A program made the position numbers and the translations under genes. From the NCBI RefSeq assembly GCF_013030945.1, contig NZ_JABBXF010000001.1:1-64000 (forward strand): DNA of 64,000 nucleotides. The letters run 5' to 3'. The notes beneath the pieces are model-generated. The model was not told where the DNA came from. It saw only the letters and a list, made by a program, of their open reading frames with translations, and did no database searches. This document shows positions 58,001 to 64,000 of this stretch, piece by piece (position 1 is the first letter of the stretch; each line of letters starts with the position of its first letter). The DNA comes from Streptomyces morookaense (lineage in GTDB: Bacteria > Actinomycetota > Actinomycetes > Streptomycetales > Streptomycetaceae).

Positions 58001-58364
58001 GTTCAACCGCTCGTACCACATGATGCTGCAGCTGATGGTGCAGCACTTCGGCGAGAGCCCGGACGGGAGCCTGCGGCGGTCGAAGCTGATGAACGCCTCC
58101 ATCGACGTGATGACCGGCATGATGCGCCCGCTCGCGGAACTGCTGGTCACCATGGAGTCGGGACGGCCCGGCCGCACCGCGGGCCCGACCTTCGAACTCG
58201 AAGCCGTACCGGCCTGCATCCCCCGCCCGGACGTGGCGCGCCGCTCGCTGGCGCTGCGCTTCGAGCACCTGTCGGCGGCGGCGCGCAAGTGCGCTCCGGT
58301 GCCCGCGCAGGTCGCCGAACTGAGTGCCTTTTTCGCCGACTTCTTCCGCCGTGAGGGGACCTGA
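55077..58364 (+). CDS. rebD: Iminophenylpyruvate dimer synthase, RebD/StaD/VioB-like (chromopyrrolic acid synthase)
   Basis: A 1095-residue protein. The N-terminus SVFDLPRLHFTGTATTKLPT is typical of RebD/VioB. About residues 680-750 form a ferritin-like domain: LKQAAALELAVTLEYLYAAF and NVAREEMIHFLLVNNIITAL carry the Glu/His metal ligands. In rebeccamycin and staurosporine synthesis the family couples two indole-pyruvate imines to chromopyrrolic acid. The ATG is inside the upstream stop (TGATG), with GGAG seven bases before, so translation is coupled to the oxidase. No VioE-like gene is present, so indolocarbazole is favoured over violacein. Confidence 0.9.
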   Translation: MSVFDLPRLHFTGTATTKLPTGPRSGLVDLAAQRALADGVPVLADRPAAEYHAHLQRRGPRFGPDGRPDPDGEFSAAKGWNFDGNGHFWLDARIVSVEGQDGRADVGDPVVGRTVDVWGHYNEYLRTTVNRARIFDLDPASRWTTALMVGRFGFGRVGRSHDEGSGYMLSGPVGGFLPPRWVDFARIRDLGGAAGHPWASQLRYCAVHQFVVTADGAGGGPEWLPDAETSPVVRALRESVERGADGLVVQFALDGMSTPLVPDAPSHWRVRGTIAPWHAHELRTHPAGRLMVPRHERVLHHLTVEVASGRAQFNMVSAVPVTTRATEPGPGPLHRLGPPLDAGDLELRTAVSGRLVARLPAAVYRAGDGTSGIVTVPAEPGWEEAEHQALCLTAATPGGRRVTLLTEKETTVHTDDALLVLHHRDRVREDDHAVRVPLRSYVRGRPAGVERVHVRQYFNPRGLPADKTAGSPQARTGDAVILGVGAGDGGYAEECVVRTDEHGDGTLVLRGERAGTCRVLLSADPDDTPQVAPGPGSAWEAYDDADALGFWAGAGWLAVRVLPDDWHLDDIPRRDVDFALLHEEIFAYYEQISTFMRSEVFSLADQCKVETYAELAWQMCDPRNKPKTYYMPPTRDLSDPKARLLLAYLRNQQARIRPPLTVPAQTGTGPAISTRGELWTALKQAAALELAVTLEYLYAAFSVPAYGAGQEYVRRGLWTPEQLEIACGQGGATLDDGIRGSLLNVAREEMIHFLLVNNIITALGEPFHVPAIDFGTLNAQVPLPLDLALEGLSIGSVQRYIAIEQPAGLAPDVRRENGDGRSRVVPLGFTWTSVSELYAGIREGLQRIPDLFLVEKGRGGGEHHLFLRESVNARHPDYQLEVDDLTSALFAVDLITEQGEGGAAPAGGAGPAEASHFHTFLRMGEVLTSERVPGPHGRLLPWNPAYPVLRNPTLGAGVAAMEPVTDPEARAVGRLFNRSYHMMLQLMVQHFGESPDGSLRRSKLMNASIDVMTGMMRPLAELLVTMESGRPGRTAGPTFELEAVPACIPRPDVARRSLALRFEHLSAAARKCAPVPAQVAELSAFFADFFRREGT

Positions 58365-58368
58365 GGGC

Positions 58369-59976
58369 ATGGCTCAGCAGACGACACCGACGATGCTCCA
58401 CACCGACGTCCTCGTCGTGGGGGCGGGCCCGGTCGGCATGGCGCTGGCCCTGGACCTGCGGTACCGCGGCATACGGTTCCTGATACTGGACGCCTCGGAC
58501 GGCACGGTCGTCCACCCGAAGGTGGGCACGGTGGGCCCGCGGTCCATGGAACTCTTCCGCCGCTGGGGAGTCGCCGGGCGGATCCGAGACGCGGGCTGGC
58601 CCGCCGACCACCCGCTGGACATCGCCTGGGTGACGGCGGTCGGCGGCCACGAGATCCACCGCATCCCCTTCGGCACCGCCGGCACCCGCCCGCCCCTGCC
58701 GTACACGCCCGAGCCGGAGCAGGTGTGCCCGCAGCACTGGCTCTCCCCCTTGCTGGCACGCGAGGTGGGCGTCGACCCGGAGGGGCCGCTGCGCCGCGAG
58801 TGCCGGGTGGACGGCTTCCGCCAGGACCCCGAGGGCGTCACCGCATGGGCCACCGACCTGCGCACCCGCAAGCGGCTGACCGTCCGGGCCCGCTATCTGG
58901 TCGCCTGCGACGGGGCCTCCTCCTCCCTGCGCAAGGCCGCGGGGATCCCGGCACCGTCCCGGCACGCGACGAGGGTCTTCCGCAACATCCTCTTCCGGGC
59001 ACCGCAGTTGCGTCACCAGCTGGGCGCGCGGGGCGCGTTGGTGCACTTCCTCACCCAGCCGCCCGCCCTGCGCTTCCCGCTGCGCTCGATGGACGGGCGC
59101 GAGCTGTACCGGCTGACGGTGGCGGCCGGCGGGAGCACCCGGTCCCGCGATCTCGACGAGGACGCCCTGGCCATGGTCCGGTCGGCCATCGCCTTCGACA
59201 CCCCGCTGGAGATCGTCTCCGAGAACGTCTGGTATCTCACCCACCGCGTCGCCCGGCGCTTCCGCAGCGGCCGGCTGCTGCTGGCGGGCGACGCGGCGCA
59301 CACGCTGTCGCCCTCCGGCGGCTTCGGTATGAACACGGGCATCTGCGACGCCGCGGACCTGGGCTGGAAGCTGGCCGCCGAACTGGCGGGCTGGGCGGGG
59401 GCCGGACTGCTCGACTCCTACGACACCGAGCGGCGCCCGGTGGCCGAGCGCAGCCTGGAGGAGGCCAATGCGAACCTGATGCGGACGATGGCCCGCGAGC
59501 TGCCGAAGGAGATCCTCCTCAACTCGGAGGACGGCGCCCGGGCCCGGTCCGCGCTGGCGGAGGAGCTCGAACGGGGCGGGGTGCGGCGCGAGTTCGAGGC
59601 GCCGGACGTGCACTTCGGCTTCCGCTACACGTCGGACCTCGTCGTCGACGAGGGCCCCGGCGACTGGCGCACGGATGCCGTGCCGGGGGGCAGGGCCCCG
59701 CATGCGTGGCTGGACGAGAGGAGGTCGACGCTGGACCTGTTCGGGCAGGGCTTCCGCCTGCTGTCGTTCACGGACGACCCGGTCGATCCGCTGGCGGCGG
59801 CCTTCGCGGACCGGCGGGTTCCGCTGGAGACGACGCGCTGCGACGACGAGGCGGTCGCCGCGCTCTACAAGAAGCCGCATGTCGTCGTCCGCCCGGACGG
59901 ACATGTGGCCTGGCGCGGTACTCGACTCCCTGCGGACCCGGGCCGGCTCGTCGACACGGTGCGAGGTGCGCGATGA
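58369..59976 (+). CDS. rebC: FAD monooxygenase, RebC/StaC-like
   Basis: A 535-residue PHBH-fold flavoprotein: VLVVGAGPVGMALALDLRYR, HPKVGTVGPRSMELFRRWGV, LLAGDAAHTLSPSGGFGMNT and the C-terminal RPDGHVAWRGTRLP. RebC/StaC act with the P450 to set the oxidation state of the indolocarbazole (RebC towards arcyriaflavin A, StaC towards K252c). By hand alignment the residue matching RebC Phe216 is Val225 (StaC-like) and that matching RebC Arg239 is Arg248 (RebC-like), a mixed signature. It begins four bases after the rebD-like stop and overlaps the P450 start by four bases. Confidence 0.9.
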   Translation: MAQQTTPTMLHTDVLVVGAGPVGMALALDLRYRGIRFLILDASDGTVVHPKVGTVGPRSMELFRRWGVAGRIRDAGWPADHPLDIAWVTAVGGHEIHRIPFGTAGTRPPLPYTPEPEQVCPQHWLSPLLAREVGVDPEGPLRRECRVDGFRQDPEGVTAWATDLRTRKRLTVRARYLVACDGASSSLRKAAGIPAPSRHATRVFRNILFRAPQLRHQLGARGALVHFLTQPPALRFPLRSMDGRELYRLTVAAGGSTRSRDLDEDALAMVRSAIAFDTPLEIVSENVWYLTHRVARRFRSGRLLLAGDAAHTLSPSGGFGMNTGICDAADLGWKLAAELAGWAGAGLLDSYDTERRPVAERSLEEANANLMRTMARELPKEILLNSEDGARARSALAEELERGGVRREFEAPDVHFGFRYTSDLVVDEGPGDWRTDAVPGGRAPHAWLDERRSTLDLFGQGFRLLSFTDDPVDPLAAAFADRRVPLETTRCDDEAVAALYKKPHVVVRPDGHVAWRGTRLPADPGRLVDTVRGAR

Positions 59977-61184
59977 CGGTGCAGACCCCCGGGCCGTTCC
60001 GCACGGCGGACGTCCCCCTTGCGGACCCGTACCCGCTTTACCGGCACTACCGCGAACACGACCCGGTGCACCGGGCGGACGACACCTGGTACCTGTTCCG
60101 CCACGACGACGTGGCCCATGTGCTGACCGGGCGCGGATACGGGCGCGGGGCGCTCCCCTCCCGAATCCCCGGCACCTGCCCGCACTTGAAGCGGACCGCT
60201 TCGCACTGGATGGTCTTCATGGACCCGCCGGAACACACCCGGGTACGGGCACTGGTGGCGAAGGCCTTCACCCCGCGCATCGTGGAGGGCCTGCGCCCAC
60301 GCATCCGCGAACTGGCGGCGGGGCTGGTCGCGGAACTGGGCGCGGAGCGGGAGGCCGACCTGGTCGACCGCTTCGCGGCCCCGCTCCCCATCCTCGTCAT
60401 CAGCGAGCTGCTGGGCGTGCCGCGGTCGGACCGGCCCTGGTTCCGCGCCCGCGCGGTGGACCTGCAGCAGGCCACCAGCTCGCGGGTGGCCCGCAGGCCG
60501 GACGCCTTCCGGGTCGCGGACGACGCCGCGCGGGAGCTGGACGCCTACTTCCGCGAGGAGCTGGGGAGGCGGCGCAGTACGGAAAGGCGCGATGACTTGA
60601 TCGCGGCCATGCTCGCGGCCGCGGAACCGGCTGACGACGACACGCTCGTGGGCACGTGCATCCACCTCCTGACGGCCGGCCACGAGACGACGACGAACCT
60701 GCTGGGCAAGGGCCTGCTGGCCCTGATGGCCCACCCGGACCAGCTGGCACTGCTGCGGGAACGGCCGGAACTGCTCCCGGCGGCGGTGGAGGAACTGGTG
60801 CGCTACGACTCCCCGGTGCAGATGATCAGCCGCTGGGCGCACCGGGACGACGGGATCGGAGGCCGGACGATCAAGGAGGGCGAAAAGGTCACCATGGTCC
60901 TGGGCTCGGCCAACCGCGACCCGGCCCACTTCCCGGACCCGGACCACCTGGACATCCGCCGCGACGCACGGCGCCACGCGGGCTTCGGGATGGGCATCCA
61001 CTACTGCGTGGGCGCGCCACTGGCGCGCGCGGAGGCGGAGTTGGGGCTGGGGGAACTGCTACGGGGCCTGCCCCACTTGATGCTGGGGGACGAACCGGTG
61101 CGGTACGCGGAGGATTTGGTGTTCCATGGGCCGGAGAGGCTGATGGTGCGGCCGGGGGCGCGCCGTAGGGGAGGCGCCCCGTAA
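59973..61184 (+). CDS. rebP: Cytochrome P450, RebP/StaP-like (chromopyrrolic acid aryl coupling)
   Basis: A 403-residue P450. I-helix LLTAGHETTTNLLGKG with the acid-alcohol-type threonines, the heme loop FGMGIHYCVGAPLARAE with the Cys ligand, and MDPPEHTRVRALVAKAFTPR are clear. StaP/RebP perform the oxidative aryl-aryl coupling of chromopyrrolic acid. Assignment rests on the position after the RebC-like gene, with an ATGA overlap. The last residues (RRRGGAP) run into a dispersed repeat half-element. Confidence 0.88.
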   Translation: MTVQTPGPFRTADVPLADPYPLYRHYREHDPVHRADDTWYLFRHDDVAHVLTGRGYGRGALPSRIPGTCPHLKRTASHWMVFMDPPEHTRVRALVAKAFTPRIVEGLRPRIRELAAGLVAELGAEREADLVDRFAAPLPILVISELLGVPRSDRPWFRARAVDLQQATSSRVARRPDAFRVADDAARELDAYFREELGRRRSTERRDDLIAAMLAAAEPADDDTLVGTCIHLLTAGHETTTNLLGKGLLALMAHPDQLALLRERPELLPAAVEELVRYDSPVQMISRWAHRDDGIGGRTIKEGEKVTMVLGSANRDPAHFPDPDHLDIRRDARRHAGFGMGIHYCVGAPLARAEAELGLGELLRGLPHLMLGDEPVRYAEDLVFHGPERLMVRPGARRRGGAP

Positions 61185-61207
61185 GGGGCGCGGGGAACTG
61201 CGCGATT
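61174..61207. repeat. Dispersed palindromic repeat, truncated half-element, variant A
   Basis: GCGCCCCGTAAGGGGCGCGG followed by GGAACTGCGCGA, then divergence. It overlaps the 3' end of the P450 gene and may act as the terminator of the four-gene cassette. Confidence 0.88.
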
Positions 61208-61226
61208 TGGCCGGAGCAGGTTCTCC

Positions 61227-61258
61227 TTGACTCTCACACCGATGTGAGGCTCTAGCTT
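61227..61258 (+). promoter_or_regulatory. MerR-type promoter with a 20-bp spacer and central palindrome
   Basis: TTGACT (61227-61232) and TAGCTT (61253-61258) are separated by 20 bp, too long for unaided RNA polymerase. The spacer holds CTCACACCGATGTGAG, a palindrome, the hallmark of MerR-activated promoters. It reads towards the oxidoreductase gene. Confidence 0.7.
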
Positions 61259-61265
61259 CCCAGGC

Positions 61266-61414
61266 ATGGGCAAGAACGCGGCCGCCGGACCGGCCTGGCC
61301 CTGACCTGCCTGGTCCTGCCCCGGAGCGGGACCGCGCAGCCCACCGGCAACGCCCCGGTGGGCACCGCTGTTCGATCCCCGAACCCGTCCCTTCCCGAAA
61401 GGTCCCTTCCGACC
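61266..61414 (+). other. Leader with an apparent decayed secreted-protein N-terminus
   Basis: An ATG at 61266 opens a 12-codon frame (MGKNAAAGPAWP). In another frame the following bases read TGLALTCLVLPRSGTAQPTG and continue in frame into the oxidoreductase. This looks like a signal-peptide gene broken by a frameshift, or simply a leader. No intact gene is present. Confidence 0.35.
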
Positions 61415-62293
61415 ATGCGCGCTGTCCAGATCGACCGTCACGGCGGTCCCGACGTCCTGACCCTCCGCGAGGTTGCCATACCCGAACCCGCCGCCGGTGA
61501 AGTCCTCATCCGCACCGAAGCCAGCAGCCTCAACCCGGTGGACTGGAAGACGCGCGCCTGGGAGGTCGGCCCGCCGCTGCCGGCGACGCTCGGCTGGGAC
61601 ATCTCCGGCCGCGTCGTCGCGAGCAACGACCCCGCCCACGAGGTGGGCGCCCAAGTGATCGCCATGTCCGCGCAGATCGCCACCGGACGTGGCACCTGGG
61701 CAGAGCTGGTCGCCCTGCCCGGTCACCTGCTCGCACCCGCACCGGCCACTGTGCCGTTGGCGGACGCGGCGGCCCTTCCGCTGGCCGGGACGACCGCCTT
61801 GCAGGCGCTGCGGGCCACGGAGTTGAGCGCCGGCGAACGCATTCTGGTCGTCGGTGCCGCCGGGGCGGTCGGCGGTCTGGCCGTCCAACTCGCCCGCCTG
61901 ACCGGCGCCCACGTCGATGCCCTGGTCTCCCGGCCCGGCCATGAGCAGGCAGCGACGGAGCTCGGCGCGGAGCAGGTCTGGCACCGCCCGCAGGACCTTC
62001 CCCGCGGCCGGTACGAGGCCGTCCTCGACACCGTCGGCACGGACGTGGCTGCGGCCCTCGCCCCCGGAGGGCGCTTCGTCTCCGTCGCCGACCACCCCCT
62101 GCCCGACGTGCCGGGCGCCCGCACGAGCTACGTCCAGGAGAACGCCACCGACCTCGCCCACCTCGCCGAGCTCGTCGACACCGATGAGCTGCGGCTGCGG
62201 ATCGCCCACCGCTTCCCGCTCGACGACATCCGCACCGCCCACGAGAGCTTCGAAGCCGGAGGCCTCCTCGGCAAGGTCCTCATCACCTTCTGA
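61415..62293 (+). CDS. NADP-dependent quinone-reductase-like oxidoreductase (MDR superfamily)
   Basis: A 292-residue zinc-independent medium-chain reductase: RAVQIDRHGGPDVLTLREVA, SLNPVDWKTRAWEVGPPLP, GWDISGRVVASN and the nucleotide-binding RILVVGAAGAVGGLAVQLAR. These enzymes reduce quinones or enones with NADPH. It lies downstream of a MerR-type promoter, which fits a response to a reactive or toxic small molecule, possibly the product of the adjacent cassette. ATG 61415 is used; the frame is open upstream. Confidence 0.88.
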   Translation: MRAVQIDRHGGPDVLTLREVAIPEPAAGEVLIRTEASSLNPVDWKTRAWEVGPPLPATLGWDISGRVVASNDPAHEVGAQVIAMSAQIATGRGTWAELVALPGHLLAPAPATVPLADAAALPLAGTTALQALRATELSAGERILVVGAAGAVGGLAVQLARLTGAHVDALVSRPGHEQAATELGAEQVWHRPQDLPRGRYEAVLDTVGTDVAAALAPGGRFVSVADHPLPDVPGARTSYVQENATDLAHLAELVDTDELRLRIAHRFPLDDIRTAHESFEAGGLLGKVLITF

Positions 62294-62330
62294 GGTACAT
62301 CACGCGCTTCGCCGACCCATCGGACACGCC

Positions 62331-63893
62331 CTAGCACCCCGCCTTGGCGCCGAACCACCGCTGCAGATAGGCGTCCAGGTCCGCGGCCCGATCGGTAATC
62401 AGCCCCACATGCCGATCGGGCCGCACCAGAACCAGCGGAGCCCGCGGCATGCGCCCCGGCGCACCGCGCTCGAGCCGCGGCCGGAACACCTCGACGGGCA
62501 CGGCACATCGGGCGAGGGCATCGCCCAACTCGTCTCCGTCGACGTCCGCACCGGGTGCGACGAGCAGCGTCCACCGCTCGTACGCGAGCAGGTCGTGCAG
62601 CCGCCGCGGCTCCCCCGCCACCGTGACGGGAAGATCCGGCAGCCGGTCGCCGGCCCGCAACGCCCCGCGTGCAGCGCGGTGTTCGGCCAGCACCCCCTCG
62701 CGATGATGCATCGTGAGGTCGCTCAGTATGGTGCGGATGCGCGCCGGGAACCACGTACTGCCGAGCAGCCGGGGCCCGAGCGTCCGCATGCCCAGAAGGG
62801 TCACAGCCGTGGGCGGCAGCTCGAGCACATCGTGCTGCATCTCCCGCATCACCTTCTGCGCCGTGAGCCGTTGCTCGGAGGCGTACGTGTCGACGAGCGT
62901 CTCGTCGGCCCAGCCGCGCTGCACGGCGGCGAGCTTCCAGGCGAGATTGTGCGCCCCGCGCAGCCCGGTGTTGAGCCCGTGCCCCCCGATGGGGGCCCAC
63001 AGGTGCGCACTGTCCCCGGCGAGCAGGGCACGCCCCTCACGCAGGGTCGCGGCGAACCGGTCCTGGAAGCGGGCCCGGTTGGCCCACGGCGGATCGGTCG
63101 GCACGAGTCGCACGTCGGGGTCGTGGACGGTATCGGCGAGGAGCGCGCGCATCTCCTCGACACCCGGCGGCTCGACCTGCGAGGGGTCGGGGTCGGTACG
63201 GAAGCAGAAGAACCGGTACCCGCCGCCGGGCCGGGGCGAGACGCCCATCGAGGCTCCGCGCTCCAGGAAGAAGAAGCTCTGGTCCGGCCGGTACGGATGC
63301 TTCCACTCGACTTCGGCGTTGAGCTGCACGCACTGCAGGTCCGGCCGCCGGTCCCCTTCGAAGGGGATGCCGAGCGATGTGCGCACAATGCTGCGGGAGC
63401 CTTCGCACCCCACGACCCATGCGCACCGCACGGTCCGCTGCGTCCCGTCGGCACCGCGCAGATCGACCTCGGCGCCGCCCTCGTGCGTCCGCACGGCCAC
63501 GGCCTCGGTGGACCACTCCACCTCGCCGCCCACTTCGGCGAGCCGCTCGCCCAGCAGCCGCTCCACAGCGTCCTGTTCGATGGCGAGCGGCCGCGGGAAC
63601 GGCGTGCGGGAGGCGGTCAGATCGATCCCGCCGACCTTGCGCCCTTCGGCGTGCACCTCGACGCGCCGCAGGGGAAGCCCGGCCTTCAGAAACCTTTCGG
63701 CACACCCGAGGTCGTCCAGCACCTCCAGCTCCCGCTGCCAGATGACCCCGGCCCGCGCCTCCCGCTTCTCCCGCGCCTCCTTCTCCACGAGGGCCACGTC
63801 CACCCCGTACTGCCGCAACCCCACGGCCAGTGCCAGGCCCGTGGGCCCGGCTCCGATGACCACCACGTCCCGGACATCGTCCGCTGCGTTCAC
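62331..63893 (-). CDS. FAD-dependent aromatic monooxygenase (PHBH family)
   Basis: A 520-residue flavin hydroxylase: VVVIGAGPTGLALAVGLRQY (FAD), EKEAREKREARAGVIWQREL, LLAGDSAHLWAPIGGHGLNT (second FAD motif) and a C-terminal thioredoxin-like domain ending in LVRPDRHVGLITDRAADLDA. GTG 63893 with GGAGGAG six bases upstream sets the start. It converges on the oxidoreductase gene. It could tailor the indolocarbazole product or act in unrelated aromatic metabolism; nothing in the sequence decides. Confidence 0.88.
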   Translation of the reverse strand: MNAADDVRDVVVIGAGPTGLALAVGLRQYGVDVALVEKEAREKREARAGVIWQRELEVLDDLGCAERFLKAGLPLRRVEVHAEGRKVGGIDLTASRTPFPRPLAIEQDAVERLLGERLAEVGGEVEWSTEAVAVRTHEGGAEVDLRGADGTQRTVRCAWVVGCEGSRSIVRTSLGIPFEGDRRPDLQCVQLNAEVEWKHPYRPDQSFFFLERGASMGVSPRPGGGYRFFCFRTDPDPSQVEPPGVEEMRALLADTVHDPDVRLVPTDPPWANRARFQDRFAATLREGRALLAGDSAHLWAPIGGHGLNTGLRGAHNLAWKLAAVQRGWADETLVDTYASEQRLTAQKVMREMQHDVLELPPTAVTLLGMRTLGPRLLGSTWFPARIRTILSDLTMHHREGVLAEHRAARGALRAGDRLPDLPVTVAGEPRRLHDLLAYERWTLLVAPGADVDGDELGDALARCAVPVEVFRPRLERGAPGRMPRAPLVLVRPDRHVGLITDRAADLDAYLQRWFGAKAGC

Positions 63894-64000
63894 CGCGATC
63901 TCCTCCCCCTGCGGAGTGCATGGTGCTCCCACTGTGCCCCGGCGGGGCGGTAGATCGTCAGGACTTGGCGGAAAAAATCCGGCCATCGACCACTTCTTCG

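Noticed and set aside
54675-58370. Long minus-strand open frame of about 1231 codons opposite the RebD-like gene.
   Set aside because: Low-complexity translation without domains; the plus-strand gene has clear family motifs.
53548-59976. Violacein biosynthesis (VioA/VioB plus hydroxylases).
   Set aside because: No VioE is present, a RebP-like P450 follows, and the gene order and RebC-type motifs fit indolocarbazole.

Overview
The window is high-GC actinobacterial DNA, almost certainly a Streptomyces chromosome. Evidence: strong G/C bias at third codon positions (long meaningless antisense frames), GTG/TTG/CTG starts, stop-start ATGA overlaps, leaderless-type promoters, an SsgA-like sporulation protein, a Pls-family synthetase, and an XRE/DUF5753 regulator beside a DUF6879 protein. 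All calls are hand-read; no database search was run.

1-6,400 (minus): one tightly coupled operon for a cell-envelope polymer or glycolipid. It holds two CDP-alcohol phosphatidyltransferases (one with a C-terminal DUF5941-type region), a nucleotidyltransferase, a glycerol-1-phosphate-dehydrogenase-type enzyme, a family 2 glycosyltransferase, and an ABC exporter (permease plus truncated ATPase). galE diverges from it. 7,700-14,700: housekeeping-type genes (CDF metal exporter, idi, anti-sigma-type ATPase, HdeD-like membrane protein, enoyl-CoA hydratase, SCO6745-type protein, tex).

14,900-20,330 (minus): a 1327-residue Pls-type non-ribosomal peptide synthetase with a lysine-like A-domain code, followed 16 nt later by a Tat-type M1 zinc peptidase. 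This looks like an epsilon-poly-lysine synthetase with its degrading enzyme. Then come an ABC-F protein, D-amino-acid oxidase, PepX, a second secreted M1 peptidase, a MerR regulator, a four-gene beta-oxidation operon, a 2OG-Fe(II) oxygenase and a DapA-like aldolase.

37,198-45,890: a roughly 8.7-kb integrated mobile element with a large serine recombinase, a short GntR, small element-type proteins, an XRE/DUF6879 cassette, two HNH genes (one frameshifted), a duplicated tiny membrane protein, a tRNA-like sequence, degenerate repeats and, unusually, one phage major capsid gene with no portal, terminase, protease or tail genes.

46,000-53,200: endonuclease V, YciI, an Asp-box repeat protein, an orphan histidine kinase, an SsgA-like protein, a GT-C-like membrane protein, ppa and a DMT transporter. 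53,548-61,184 (plus): four overlapping genes in the order rebO-rebD-rebC-rebP, a minimal indolocarbazole-aglycone cassette without glycosyltransferase or halogenase. It is followed by a MerR-type promoter, a quinone-reductase-like gene and a second flavin monooxygenase.

A dispersed palindromic repeat family (at least ten half-elements, two structural variants) occupies many gene ends across the window.
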